From assembly GCF_003173595.1 (NCBI RefSeq), contig NZ_QGNZ01000002.1:124001-188000 (forward strand): a DNA stretch of 64,000 nucleotides. The letters run 5' to 3'. Under the pieces are notes generated by a model. It saw only the letters and a program-made list of their open reading frames with translations, was not told the origin of the DNA and did not search any database. Positions within the stretch are counted from its first letter, which is position 1. Every line of letters starts with the position of its first letter. The stretch comes from Pedobacter yonginensis (GTDB lineage Bacteria > Bacteroidota > Bacteroidia > Sphingobacteriales > Sphingobacteriaceae). A program made the translations under genes and the position numbers. Shown here piece by piece: positions 37,469 to 47,455 of this stretch.

Positions 37469-37936
37469 ATGAAAAAATTATTCTTTACTATTTTTGGTTG
37501 CGTAGCCTTATTCGCGATGACTGCAACGACTGTTAAAGCTCAAAATTACAAAACTGGTTTAGGCTTGGGTATCGATTTTGGTGATGGAGCAACCTTAGTT
37601 GGCCCATCTGTTAGACATCATTTCAGCAGAAATGCAGCTTTACAAGGCGAAGTTTTGTTCGGTGGAAATTCTACGATTTTACAAGCTTTCTTACAGTACA
37701 ACGCTCCAATTCCTGGTGCTAAAGGACTTGATTGGTACCTTGGTGGTGGTCCATCTGTACAACTTTACGATGGTGGATCTAGCTTTTATTTAGTGCCGAT
37801 GGTAGGTTTAGACTATAAATTTAGCGGTGCACCTTTGGCATTGGCTTTAGATTGGAGACCAAGATTATACATTGGCAGCAATGATAGCGACTTTAATGCT
37901 GGCCGATTTGGCTTAGGCTTTAGATATACCTTTTAA
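37469..37936 (+). CDS. small outer-membrane beta-barrel-like protein, 155 aa
   Basis: The signal peptide (KKLFFTIFGCVALFAM ... VKAQ) is followed by alternating, glycine-rich beta-strand segments. It ends RFGLGFRYTF with a terminal phenylalanine, typical of outer-membrane barrels recognised by BamA. ATG at 37469 is chosen because it starts the signal peptide. It resembles small Bacteroidota 'outer membrane beta-barrel' proteins of the OmpX/PagP size class. No specific function is recognisable. Monocistronic, with a strong terminator. Confidence 0.75.
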   Translation: MKKLFFTIFGCVALFAMTATTVKAQNYKTGLGLGIDFGDGATLVGPSVRHHFSRNAALQGEVLFGGNSTILQAFLQYNAPIPGAKGLDWYLGGGPSVQLYDGGSSFYLVPMVGLDYKFSGAPLALALDWRPRLYIGSNDSDFNAGRFGLGFRYTF

Positions 37937-37954
37937 TTTGGTACGAAGCATTTA

Positions 37955-37990
37955 TAAAAAAACCGTGAACAATTTGCTCACGGTTTTTTT
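37955..37990 (+). terminator. terminator of the 155-aa barrel gene
   Basis: AACCGTGA and TCACGGTT form a stem, followed by TTTTTT. Confidence 0.88.
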
Positions 37991-38075
37991 ATGCCTTTTA
38001 AATAAACATTATTTAGTTGTCCTCTTTACAAACACTTTGATGTGTGCCCTCCGTCATGCTTCAAAACCATCCGTC

Positions 38076-38095
38076 ATGCTGAATTTATTTCAGCA
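38076..38095. repeat. dispersed palindromic element (copy near M61 gene)
   Basis: ATGCTGAA-(TTTAT)-TTCAGCA. It is the reverse-orientation counterpart of the element at 54211-54231, and is preceded by another CCGTCATGCT copy at about 38051. Confidence 0.6.
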
Positions 38096-38155
38096 CCTTA
38101 ACGAGCATTCAAAATGCTTTGGCCTTTCTCCTGTACGGCTAAAGCCGAAAACAGG

Positions 38156-39985
38156 TTATTTACCTGTCCATTTTTGAAAAACAGCTTTCTGTGCTGGACT
38201 AGCGTTTTCATTTATGGTTGCTTTCAAACGCACACTTGGGTTTGCTTTTAGGGTTAACAATAGCTCGCGATCAATTCCATCACGCTTAATTTTAACTTTC
38301 AACACCTCTCCAATATTCTTTTTGGCCACAACTGGCAGTACATCTAATGAAATTAGAGGGCTTCTTAACCTGATGTTGGAGAGGGCATCATTAACCGTTA
38401 CATCATCTAAAGAGATAATTTCATCGTTTACATTTAAGCCATCAACCCAAGCGGCCGAATTTCTTGTAACTGAAGTAACCATTAAACCGCTGTTGCTTAA
38501 CTGACCACTTGCACCTGTTACAGGTTTTCCTGGCGTTGCGTTTTCTGTAGAAACATCTACACCAGCATAGCCAAAATATTTACCGTATTCGGCATCATCT
38601 ACCCCATTAATGTATTTAGCCCAAAAATTGGTGAAATTAATACCAGAAATTTTTTCCACCATAGCCTTAAATTCTGCATCGGTATAACCTCTTTTCAAGG
38701 TTTTGCATTGTAAATACATGGCTTTCATTACATCATCGAGGCTTTTTGTACCTTTACTGGCGTTGATGATTTCCAAATCCATCATAATTCCAATTACCTC
38801 GCCTTTGTTATAATACGAAATGGAATTGTTTTTAGAGTTTTCATTTGGGCGATAGCCAATAATCCAAGCGTCGTAACTCGATGCTGAGGCAGACTGGTAT
38901 TTAGCACCTGGTGTGTTTAGTACAACAGCTATAGCTCCCGCCAAATCATTTACAAAAGTGTTGGCATCATTAAAGCCAGCACGATGCATATATTTGTTTT
39001 CGTAATATGAGGTAAAACCTTCAGCCACCCACAAATTGGTGGTGTAATTCTCGTTATCATAATCAAACGGACCCAAGGCCACCGGACGCAAGCGTTTAAC
39101 ATTCCATAAATGATGGTACTCGTGAGCAACCAAGCCTAAAAAGCCTTTATAACCTGCTTCTGTATTGTAGGCGTTTCTGGTTGCACCTAAGGTTGTAGAG
39201 TTTAAATGCTCTAAACCGCCACCGCCACGAGAAAAGTTGTGTACAATAAATAAATAGTATTTGTTCGGGTTTTCACCATAAACTGCGGTTTCTTGCTCCA
39301 CAATTTTGGCCATATCTACCTTTAGTTTTTCTTTATCATAATTACCACCACCGTACATGGCTACTTCGTGGCGTACACCAGAAGCGGTAAATTCGAAAAC
39401 ATCTTGGTTGCCGACTTCAATCGGGCTATCATATAAAATATCGAAATCAGTTGCTTTATAGGTAAAGTTTTCGCCAGCTACCGGAGTTAATCCGGTTGAT
39501 ACCTTGCTCCAAGTTTTAAATGGAACAATTTTAACGGTACTGGGTGATTTAATCATTCCATCTGGGTGCATGAATATACCCGTTGGCGATAAGAAAGCAT
39601 GGGAATCATCAATGAAAGGTGTACGTACAGAAATTTCGAAAGCATATACACGGTAATTGATTTGGATATTTGTTGCTTTAGCAGAAAAGATTCTCCAAGT
39701 ATTTTTCCTAACTTTTTCTACCCTTACAGTTTTGCCGGCAGCGGTAGCTTTAAATTCTTCCACACTTTTTTCAAATTCGCGCACCAAGTAAGAACCTGGG
39801 GTCCAAACTGGCATTTTTACATCCACGAAATCTTTAACTAAACCAGAAATATTCATCTGTATTTCGGCATAATGTGCCTGTGGTTCTTTAAAGGAAACCT
39901 CGAAACCTATTTTTACTTGCGCCTTAGCTGCCATAATACTCGTTAGTAATAAAACTAAACTTAAAACTGATTTTTTATTAAACAT
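38156..39985 (-). CDS. M61-family metallopeptidase with PDZ domain
   Basis: A 609-aa secreted peptidase. Signal peptide FNKKSVLSLVLLLTSIMAAKAQ; ATG at 39985 is chosen to begin it. An N-terminal beta domain precedes the zinc-binding HEYHHLW (~residue 286) and the third ligand glutamate in WVAEGFTSYYENKYM (~320-334). A C-terminal PDZ domain (MVTSVTRNSAAWVDGLNVND, ~510-530) completes the M61 glycyl-aminopeptidase architecture. Likely role: periplasmic or extracellular peptide degradation with preference for N-terminal Gly/Ala, by family analogy. Confidence 0.9.
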   Translation of the reverse strand: MFNKKSVLSLVLLLTSIMAAKAQVKIGFEVSFKEPQAHYAEIQMNISGLVKDFVDVKMPVWTPGSYLVREFEKSVEEFKATAAGKTVRVEKVRKNTWRIFSAKATNIQINYRVYAFEISVRTPFIDDSHAFLSPTGIFMHPDGMIKSPSTVKIVPFKTWSKVSTGLTPVAGENFTYKATDFDILYDSPIEVGNQDVFEFTASGVRHEVAMYGGGNYDKEKLKVDMAKIVEQETAVYGENPNKYYLFIVHNFSRGGGGLEHLNSTTLGATRNAYNTEAGYKGFLGLVAHEYHHLWNVKRLRPVALGPFDYDNENYTTNLWVAEGFTSYYENKYMHRAGFNDANTFVNDLAGAIAVVLNTPGAKYQSASASSYDAWIIGYRPNENSKNNSISYYNKGEVIGIMMDLEIINASKGTKSLDDVMKAMYLQCKTLKRGYTDAEFKAMVEKISGINFTNFWAKYINGVDDAEYGKYFGYAGVDVSTENATPGKPVTGASGQLSNSGLMVTSVTRNSAAWVDGLNVNDEIISLDDVTVNDALSNIRLRSPLISLDVLPVVAKKNIGEVLKVKIKRDGIDRELLLTLKANPSVRLKATINENASPAQKAVFQKWTGK

Positions 39986-40258
39986 ATGGATGGTGTTTTG
40001 CAACAAATTTATAGTTTCTTATCATCGTTTAAAATTTTAATGGCAATTGAGCTATAAATTTTACCTAAACCCTGTTGATACGGAAGTTTTCACAATAAGG
40101 CCAATATGTGGTGCAACATAGTCTTGAGCGCTTGTTGATTTAGTAACATCCTTAATACAACGAATTTAAGCTTAAACTAATTGGATATTTTTACCAACCA
40201 ATTTTCGAACATTTGTTCTATATTAATGTTCTCAACAGTTATACACACACACCAATAC

Positions 40259-41353
40259 ATGAAGAAAAGGTATATTTTTTACATCATTTTAGCTTTAGGG
40301 CTAGCTTATTTAGTTTATTATCGCATTAGTGCGAACAAGAAAATAGAAGGGAAAGGCGGAGGAGCATCTGCAGGCAAAGGTGGAAAAGGCGGCAAAGATG
40401 GCAAATCGGCTCCATTAATAGTTGATGGAATCGTGGTAAAACCTGTTTCATTTGATAACGATTTGGAAATTACCGGTGCCATTGATGCAAATGAATCTGT
40501 AATCCTTAAAAGTGAAGTGTCAGGCCTAGTTACCGGAATTTTTTTCAAAGAAGGTTCGACAGTAAGTAAAGGGACTGTTTTGGTAAAAGTTAACGACCTT
40601 GACATACAGGCGCAACTGCAAGAAGCATTAACCAAGCAACGCCTATCTGGCACCAATGAAAACCGAGCGAAACAGCTCTTAGCCAAAGGCGCTATCAGTC
40701 AGGAAGAGTACGATACTTCTTTGGCAGACTTAAAATCTTTGCAGGCGCAATCGCAATTAATTAGAGCGCAATTGGCTAAAACAACCATACGTGCACCGTT
40801 TACTGGGCGTATAGGTTTGAGAAATATTTCGGCCGGAACTTATTTAACCCCGGCTACGACCATTGCAAACTTGGTAAGTACAAACCCCATAAAAGTTACC
40901 TTTTCGGTACCAGAAAAATATGCGGGTGAAATTAAGGTTGGCTCAGAAATCACATTTACTACTGATGGATCTTCGAAAGAAAATACCGGAAAAGTATATG
41001 CCATTGAGCCTGGAATTAATGCAACAACCAGAACCTTACAAATTCGGGCGCTGGCACCAAATTCAAACAATGCTTTGTTACCTGGATCTTTCGCTAAAAT
41101 AAAACTGGCATTAAGTACTTTAAATAATGCCATTCTAATCCCTAATGAAGCCGTTGTTCCCGTTTTGAAAGGAAAAATTGTTTACATCCAAAAAAATGGA
41201 AAAGCACAGGAAGTTAAAGTTGAGGCAGGCACACGTACAGCTGAAAATATTGTAATTACATCTGGATTGAAAGCTGGCGATACCGTTTTAACAACTGGAT
41301 CGATGGCATTGAAAAAAGACGCTCCGGTAAAAGTTAATTTGGTTAAACAATAA
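40259..41353 (+). CDS. RND efflux periplasmic adaptor (membrane fusion protein)
   Basis: A 364-aa HlyD/AcrA-type adaptor. Begins with a membrane anchor (IFYIILALGLAYLVYY) followed by an unusual Gly/Lys-rich linker (GGASAGKGGKGGKDGK). The lipoyl-like half-motifs are ILKSEVSGLVTGIFFKEGS and TTIRAPFTGRIGLRNISAG, flanking an alpha-hairpin (~120-165). Beta-barrel and membrane-proximal domains complete it. The ATG at 40259 is chosen as the start of the membrane anchor. It is first gene of a three-gene efflux operon (adaptor, pump, TolC-like channel). Confidence 0.92.
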   Translation: MKKRYIFYIILALGLAYLVYYRISANKKIEGKGGGASAGKGGKGGKDGKSAPLIVDGIVVKPVSFDNDLEITGAIDANESVILKSEVSGLVTGIFFKEGSTVSKGTVLVKVNDLDIQAQLQEALTKQRLSGTNENRAKQLLAKGAISQEEYDTSLADLKSLQAQSQLIRAQLAKTTIRAPFTGRIGLRNISAGTYLTPATTIANLVSTNPIKVTFSVPEKYAGEIKVGSEITFTTDGSSKENTGKVYAIEPGINATTRTLQIRALAPNSNNALLPGSFAKIKLALSTLNNAILIPNEAVVPVLKGKIVYIQKNGKAQEVKVEAGTRTAENIVITSGLKAGDTVLTTGSMALKKDAPVKVNLVKQ

Positions 41354-41355
41354 GT

Positions 41356-44300
41356 ATGAGTATTTCCACTACCAGTATAAAGAGACCGGTTCTTGCTATT
41401 GTTATGAACCTAATGATTGTCCTGTTTGGGGTAATCGGTTATAACTTTTTGGGCGTACGCGAGTATCCGTCTATTGACCCAACCGTTGTATCTGTAAGAA
41501 CCTCCTATCCTGGAGCCAATTCAGACATCATCGAATCACAAATTACCGAACCATTAGAAAAATCCATTAACTCTATCGATGGGATTCGGAACATTTCATC
41601 ATCTAGTAACCAAGGTACGAGTAACATTACCATTGAGTTTAATCTCGATAAAAACATAGAAGAGGCCGCCAACGATGTACGTGATAAAGTTTCGCAAGCG
41701 GCAAGAACCTTACCGAAAGATATTGATGGTTTGCCAACGGTAAGTAAGGCAGATGCCAACTCCGATGCCATTTTATCGATGACCATTCAAAGCGATAAAA
41801 GAAACACGCTTGAATTGAGTGATTTTGCCGAAAACGTTATTGCCGACCGAATTCAAACTATACCAGGGGTAAGTAGCGTACAAATTCAAGGCCAAAGGAA
41901 ATATGCCATGCGAATTTGGATGGACCCCAATAAGTTAAGTGCTTATGGACTAACCTCGCAAGATATTGTTACCGCCTTAGATAATGAAAATGTGGAGTTG
42001 CCATCAGGAAAAATTACTGGGGCCACAACCGAGCTTACGGTTAAAACTTTGGGTAAATTAACCAACGAATCGCAGTTTAATAACCTCATTCTAAAAACAG
42101 ACAGTAACCAAGTTATCAAATTAAAAGATGTAGGTTATGCCGTTCTAGGGCCTGAAAACGAGGAAACGATTTTAAGAGAGTCGGGCAGACCCATGGTGGC
42201 TGTTGCCATTATACCGCAGCCAGGCGCCAACTATCTGGATATTAGCAACGAATTTTATAAGCGTTTTGATAAGTTGAAGGCAGATATTCCGCAGGATATT
42301 AAACTTAAAGTTGCATTAGATACCACTTTATTTATTAAACGTTCGGTAACTGAGGTGGCAGAAACCATCGGTCTATCTCTCATACTGGTTATTTTAATTA
42401 TCTATTTATTTTTTAGAGACTGGGCAATTGCTTTCCGTCCGCTGATTGATATTCCTGTTTCTTTAATCTTCACCTTCTTTATTATGTACGCTTTTGGATT
42501 TTCCATTAACGTATTAAGCTTACTTGCCATTGTTTTGGCCACAGGTTTGGTGGTTGATGATGGGATTGTGGTAACAGAAAACATATTTAAGAAAGTTGAA
42601 GAAGGTATGTCGCCATTTGAGGCTGCAATTAAAGGCTCAAATGAGATTTTCTTTGCCGTAATTTCCATTTCCATTACGCTTGCAGCGGTATTCCTCCCAG
42701 TAATATTTTTACAAGGATTTGTTGGGCGATTGTTTAGAGAATTTGGGGTGGTAATTGGTGCGGCCGTTTTAATATCGGCTTTTGTATCGCTTACCTTAAC
42801 GCCAATGCTTAATGCCTATTTAATGAAAAAAGGTGGCCATAAGCCATCAAAATTTTACAATTGGACGGAGCCTTATTTTGTTAAGCTGAACGATGGTTAT
42901 GAAACCAATCTAAATAAGTTTTTAGATAGACGATGGTTATCTATCCCGATTATCTTGGTTTGTATGGGTTTAATTTTTCTTTTCTGGAAAATCCTTCCTA
43001 AAGAAACTGCGCCTTACGATGATAGAAGTGCCATCAACATCAATGTAACCACACCAGAAGGGGCATCATTTGCTTACACGGATAAATTCATCATGAAATT
43101 GAATCAATTGGTTATTGATTCAGTTCCAGAAAAAAACGTAAACATCACCATTACCTCCCCAGGCTTTGGCGGTTCGGGATCTGTAAACTCTGGTTTTTTG
43201 CGTATGGGTTTAGTCAATCCAGAAGACCGAGACAGAACGCAACAGCAAATTGCCGATCAGTTAACCAGACTCACAAAAAAATTCACCGAAGGAAAAACGA
43301 TTGTAAATCAGCAACCTACAATTTCTGTTGGTCGTAGAGGTGGCTTGCCGATAAGTTACATCATTCAGGCACAAAATTTTGAAAAACTGAGAGAGAAGGT
43401 GCCATTGTTTATGGAAGCGGTTTCTAAAGACCCAACTTTCACTACTTCTGATGTGAACTTGAAGTTTAACAAACCAGAAATTAATCTCACCATCGATCGT
43501 GATAAGGCAAAAAATCTAGGTGTTTCTATTGCGTCAATTGCACAAACCTTAAATCTTGGCCTTAGTGGGCAACGTTTTTCTTATTTCTTTATGAATGGAA
43601 AGCAATATCAGGTTATTGGGCAGTTTGATCGGGGCGATAGAAAAGACCCATTGGATTTAAGTTCGGTATATGTGAGAAATGATAGCGGAGAGCTGGTACA
43701 GCTGGATAATTTGGTTACGGCGAAGGAAGAAAGCAGTCCGCCACAACTCTACCGAAATAACCGTTTCATAGCCGCTACGGTTTCTGCTGGTTTAGCTCCA
43801 GGGAAAAGTATTGGCGAAGGTATCGATGCTATGGATGCCATTGCTAAAAAGGTTTTGGATGAAAGCTTCTCTACCGATTTGAGTGGAGAATCGAGAGATT
43901 TTAAAGAAAGCTCATCGAACACATTTTTCGCCTTTGGATTGGCTTTGCTATTGGTTTATCTAATTTTATCTGCACAATTTGAAAGTTTTAAAGATCCAAT
44001 CATCATTATTTTAACTGTACCCATGGCGGTCGCAGGGGCATTCTTATCGCTCTGGTTATGTGGTCAAAGTTGGAATATCTTTAGTCAAATTGGTACCATT
44101 ATGCTCATCGGTTTGGTAACTAAAAACGGTATCTTAATTGTAGAATTTGCCAACCAGCTCAAGGAGAAGGGCATTCCAATTCCAGAAGCCATACGCGAGG
44201 CTTCAGTTTCTCGCTTACGCCCAATTTTAATGACAAGTTTGGCCATTGCAATTGGCGCTTTACCCATTGCTTTGGCATTGGGTGCGGCTGCAAAAAGCAG

Positions 44301-44466
44301 AATGAGTATGGGAACTGTTATTGTTGGTGGTACGTTATTTTCTTTAATTTTAACCCTTTTTGTAATTCCGGCAATATATTCGTATTGGGCAAAACCATAC
44401 AAGCCAAACAAAGACTTAAAAGAAGCTGATCGTTATGAACACGAAGCATTGGAGGGATCAAAATAA
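41356..44466 (+). CDS. RND multidrug efflux permease (AcrB/HAE1 type)
   Basis: A 1036-aa proton-driven inner-membrane pump with 12 TM segments and two large periplasmic loops. N-terminal SIKRPVLAIVMNLMIVLFGVIG, then SYPGANSDIIESQITEPLEKSI. The proton-relay aspartates lie in TM4 in ATGLVVDDGIVVTENIFKK (~residues 394-412). C-terminal repeat: GLVTKNGILIVEFANQLKEKG. It starts 2 bases after the adaptor stop. Substrates are unknown; the family exports antibiotics, detergents and siderophores. Confidence 0.94.
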   Translation: MSISTTSIKRPVLAIVMNLMIVLFGVIGYNFLGVREYPSIDPTVVSVRTSYPGANSDIIESQITEPLEKSINSIDGIRNISSSSNQGTSNITIEFNLDKNIEEAANDVRDKVSQAARTLPKDIDGLPTVSKADANSDAILSMTIQSDKRNTLELSDFAENVIADRIQTIPGVSSVQIQGQRKYAMRIWMDPNKLSAYGLTSQDIVTALDNENVELPSGKITGATTELTVKTLGKLTNESQFNNLILKTDSNQVIKLKDVGYAVLGPENEETILRESGRPMVAVAIIPQPGANYLDISNEFYKRFDKLKADIPQDIKLKVALDTTLFIKRSVTEVAETIGLSLILVILIIYLFFRDWAIAFRPLIDIPVSLIFTFFIMYAFGFSINVLSLLAIVLATGLVVDDGIVVTENIFKKVEEGMSPFEAAIKGSNEIFFAVISISITLAAVFLPVIFLQGFVGRLFREFGVVIGAAVLISAFVSLTLTPMLNAYLMKKGGHKPSKFYNWTEPYFVKLNDGYETNLNKFLDRRWLSIPIILVCMGLIFLFWKILPKETAPYDDRSAININVTTPEGASFAYTDKFIMKLNQLVIDSVPEKNVNITITSPGFGGSGSVNSGFLRMGLVNPEDRDRTQQQIADQLTRLTKKFTEGKTIVNQQPTISVGRRGGLPISYIIQAQNFEKLREKVPLFMEAVSKDPTFTTSDVNLKFNKPEINLTIDRDKAKNLGVSIASIAQTLNLGLSGQRFSYFFMNGKQYQVIGQFDRGDRKDPLDLSSVYVRNDSGELVQLDNLVTAKEESSPPQLYRNNRFIAATVSAGLAPGKSIGEGIDAMDAIAKKVLDESFSTDLSGESRDFKESSSNTFFAFGLALLLVYLILSAQFESFKDPIIIILTVPMAVAGAFLSLWLCGQSWNIFSQIGTIMLIGLVTKNGILIVEFANQLKEKGIPIPEAIREASVSRLRPILMTSLAIAIGALPIALALGAAAKSRMSMGTVIVGGTLFSLILTLFVIPAIYSYWAKPYKPNKDLKEADRYEHEALEGSK

Positions 44467-44471
44467 ATAAC

Positions 44472-45785
44472 ATGAGCAGAAGATTAAATCTATTAATATT
44501 ATTGCTGAGTTTAAGTTCGTTTTCGGCCTTTGCCCAAGAGAAGCTCAGTTTGCAAGATGCGATAAGCATTGCGCTCCAAAATAACTACGACATCAAAATC
44601 AGTAAAAACAATATCGATATTGCGAAAAATAATGCAACCATTGGTAACGCAGGAATGCTGCCAAATGTTGCTGCCAATTACACCAATGGGGGAAGTATTC
44701 AAAACACCAGACAAACGCCCGTAACTGGTGAAGATCGGGTGATTAGGGGTGCTAAAAGTACAAATAATAGCCTGGGGGCCGATTTAAACTGGACCATTTT
44801 TGATGGTTTTACCATGTTTGCCAACTATGACCGGTTAAAGGAATTGGAAAAACAGGGTGAAATAAACGCTCGATTAACAATCTTAACCACAGTTTCTGAT
44901 GTAATTACCGCCTATTACGATGTAGTGAGACAGCAACAATTGGTAATTGCTGCAGATAGCGCAATGGACGTTTCTGTGTTGAGAACACAAATTGCCAAAA
45001 CCAAACTGGAACTGGGTAGAGGTTCTAAGCTTGATGTGCTAACGGCTCAGGTAGATTACAATACGGATACATCCAATTATTTACAAACCAAAAACGCTTT
45101 AAAGGTTGCCAAAGTTCGATTAAACCAATTGATGGTAAGAGAGATCAGTACCGACTTTAATGTTGTAAACGAAATTGGGGTAGATGATGGCTTGATTTAT
45201 AGCCAGCTTGCTGAAGTTGCCGAAAAACAAAACCCGAATGTTCAAAACGCCTTTATTAATCAGAGGATAGCCGCATTGACCTTAAAATCCATTCGTGGGT
45301 CGAGGTACCCAGCAGTTAGCTTAAATTCAGGGTACAGCCGAGCAAACAGTACCAGTCCGACGGGTTTTAACCAGAAATTTGCGGCTAACGGTTTTACTTA
45401 CGGCGTAACGGCAAGCTTAAATCTTTTTAATGGTTTTTTACAAAGACAACAAGAGCGTAATGCTAAAATTGATATTGATAATTCGCTACTGAATTTGAAC
45501 AAAACCAAGCTCGACGTTAATGCGCAACTACTTTCTGCTTATCAAAACTACAGTACTTATCTGGATTTGGTAAAGCTTGAGCAAACCAATGTAAATATTG
45601 CGAAAGAAAACTTAGATATTACCCTTGCTAAATACCGTTTGGGAAGCATAGCACCTTTAGAATTGAGAGAAGCACAAAGAAATGCTATTGATGCCCAAAA
45701 TCGCTTCATTGAAATGCAATACCAAGCCAAATTAGCAGAAACAACGCTTAAAGAAATTAGCGGAAATATAAACTTAACCAATTAA
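44472..45785 (+). CDS. TolC-family outer membrane efflux channel
   Basis: A 437-aa outer-membrane channel subunit. Signal peptide ends SSFSAFAQ. Two homologous halves each carry long helices (LQDAISIALQNNYDIKISKN near the start; ALTLKSIRGSRYPAVSLNSG, ~265-285; SIAPLELREAQRNAIDAQNR near the end). This is the OEP/TolC pattern. It lies 5 bases after the pump gene and completes a tripartite exporter. Confidence 0.93.
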   Translation: MSRRLNLLILLLSLSSFSAFAQEKLSLQDAISIALQNNYDIKISKNNIDIAKNNATIGNAGMLPNVAANYTNGGSIQNTRQTPVTGEDRVIRGAKSTNNSLGADLNWTIFDGFTMFANYDRLKELEKQGEINARLTILTTVSDVITAYYDVVRQQQLVIAADSAMDVSVLRTQIAKTKLELGRGSKLDVLTAQVDYNTDTSNYLQTKNALKVAKVRLNQLMVREISTDFNVVNEIGVDDGLIYSQLAEVAEKQNPNVQNAFINQRIAALTLKSIRGSRYPAVSLNSGYSRANSTSPTGFNQKFAANGFTYGVTASLNLFNGFLQRQQERNAKIDIDNSLLNLNKTKLDVNAQLLSAYQNYSTYLDLVKLEQTNVNIAKENLDITLAKYRLGSIAPLELREAQRNAIDAQNRFIEMQYQAKLAETTLKEISGNINLTN

Positions 45786-45801
45786 TTTTTATATTTAGTC
45801 C

Positions 45802-46665
45802 ATGATACTTGTTGCAGATAGCGGTTCATCCAAAACCGATTGGATGGGTTATTTCAATGGTGAAACCATTACATTTAATACGCCTGGTATAAACCCTTAT
45901 TTTTTAAGTGAGCAGGAAATAACTAAACTGATTTCGAAGAATGAAACGGTTATGGAATTTGCCTTAGAGGTGAAGGAGATTTATTTCTTTGGTGCAGGAT
46001 GTTCATCGCCCGATAAACATGAGGTGGTATCGAACGGGCTTTCTGCAGTTTTTTCAAATGCTTTTATTTCTGTCGATCATGATTTACTCGGCTCAGTTTA
46101 TGCAACTTGTGGCGATGCAGAGGGTTTGAATTGCATTTTGGGTACAGGCTCAAACATCTGTTATTTTGACGGTGAAAAAATTCACGATGGACACCACGGC
46201 CTAGGTTATGTTTTAGGAGATGAAGGTTCGGGCACTTTTTTCGGAAAAAAGGTTTTGCTGAGTTACCTGTATAAAAAAATGCCTTCAGATTTGGTAGCCG
46301 AGTTTAAAAAAACTTTCGCAACAGAAAAGGAGCAAATCATTACCAATGTATATCAAAAACCTTTTCCAAATATTTATCTCGCCAGCTTTAGCCGTTTCAT
46401 GGCCAATCATAAAAGCCATCCATTTATTCAAAATATTTTAAAAACAGGCTTTCAGGAATTTGTAGATACCAATGTTAAGGACTATTCAAGGCACAAAAAG
46501 GTTCCGTGTCATTTTGTAGGTTCTATAGCTTATTATTATCAGGATGAATTGAAGCAAGTTTTGGCCGAAAATGGTATAGAAGCGGGCAAAATTTTGCAAA
46601 AACCAATAGAAGAACTTTTCAATTTTATTTTGCTAAAAGAAGGCGTTGTAAAGCAAGCCATTTAA
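45802..46665 (+). CDS. BadF/BcrA-type ATPase, N-acetylglucosamine kinase-like
   Basis: A 287-aa ASKHA-fold protein. The phosphate-1 loop is ILVADSGSSKTDWMGY (~2-17) and the phosphate-2 segment NCILGTGSNICYFDG (~110-124), followed by GLGYVLGDEGSGTFFGKK. This arrangement is typical of GlcNAc kinases of the BadF/BadG family, which phosphorylate recycled amino sugars. It lies 16 bases after the TolC-like gene and could be read through from the efflux operon, without a clear functional link. Confidence 0.83.
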   Translation: MILVADSGSSKTDWMGYFNGETITFNTPGINPYFLSEQEITKLISKNETVMEFALEVKEIYFFGAGCSSPDKHEVVSNGLSAVFSNAFISVDHDLLGSVYATCGDAEGLNCILGTGSNICYFDGEKIHDGHHGLGYVLGDEGSGTFFGKKVLLSYLYKKMPSDLVAEFKKTFATEKEQIITNVYQKPFPNIYLASFSRFMANHKSHPFIQNILKTGFQEFVDTNVKDYSRHKKVPCHFVGSIAYYYQDELKQVLAENGIEAGKILQKPIEELFNFILLKEGVVKQAI

Positions 46666-46781
46666 ACTACCCAACATTTTACGATAAATATAAATTTATT
46701 GTTAAAATATTCTTAAGATTGTAAACATAACCGTGCGAAGTAGTGTTATAAATAAACAACACACAAAATTGCACAGAACAT

Positions 46782-47171
46782 ATGAAGAGAATACTGGTAG
46801 TTGATGATGATATTGAGGTTTTAGAAACCATACAATTGATTTTAGAAATAGGTGGTTTTAAAGTGTCTGCACTTAGCGATGGCGAAGAAGTTTTTAATCG
46901 CATTGAAACCTTTAAACCCGATTTACTTTTATTGGATATTTCACTTGGCCATATTGATGGGCGTGTATTGTGCGAGCAACTAAAATCAATAGAAAGTACT
47001 TCTCAAATTCCAATTTTATTAATTTCTGGTTTGTACGATCCTAAAGATTTCACCACATTAAATTATGGACAGGATGATTTCTTATCAAAACCTTTTCAAA
47101 TGGATGTACTATTGAAGAAGATTAGTAAAATTCTTTCGTTAGAACAGGATGAAACTTATTTAATGAACTAA
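46782..47171 (+). CDS. single-domain response regulator (receiver only)
   Basis: A 129-aa CheY-like receiver with no output domain. Acidic pair in ILVVDDDIEVLE (~3-14), phosphoacceptor Asp in DLLLLDISLGHIDGR (~residue 53), conserved Ser in ILLISG (~82-87) and Lys in DDFLSKPFQ (~107). Partner kinase unknown; none lies next to it. Its last codons and terminator are included in the 153-base tandem duplication that follows. Confidence 0.9.
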   Translation: MKRILVVDDDIEVLETIQLILEIGGFKVSALSDGEEVFNRIETFKPDLLLLDISLGHIDGRVLCEQLKSIESTSQIPILLISGLYDPKDFTTLNYGQDDFLSKPFQMDVLLKKISKILSLEQDETYLMN

Positions 47172-47455
47172 CTAAAAATCAGCAAAATATACAGCCAATA
47201 CTCATTTAGGGTGTTGGCTTTTTTTATTTGCCCTGATTTATGGTTTCACAGTGCTTTTTGTTTTTTGTTATGTGGTTCGTGAAGACACGAACCACGGCGG
47301 GGTGAAACTTATTTAATGAACTAACTAAAAATCAGCAAAATATACAGCCAATACTCATTTAGGGTGTTGGCTTTTTTATTTGCCCTGATTCGTGGTTTCA
47401 CAGTGCTTTTTTTGTCTTTTGTTATGTGGTTCGTGAAGACACAAACCACGGCGGG
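47150..47455. repeat. 153-bp tandem duplication including the end of the receiver gene
   Basis: The unit starting TGAAACTTATTTAATGAAC occurs at 47150 and again at 47303. The first copy covers the last seven codons plus stop of the receiver gene, its terminator and an inverted GTGGTTCGTGAAGACAC/GAACCAC element. The second copy repeats all of this with a handful of changes. Confidence 0.9.
47193..47226 (+). terminator. terminator of the receiver gene (first copy)
   Basis: AGCCAATAC and GTGTTGGCT form a stem (one G-T pair), followed by TTTTTTT. An equivalent copy lies about 153 bases downstream in the duplication. Confidence 0.75.

Noticed and set aside
40259-45785. The tripartite RND efflux operon as the exporter of the RiPP
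   Set aside because: It is separated by ~6 kb and several unrelated genes, and RND pumps of this type are general drug/detergent exporters. No sequence link supports it.
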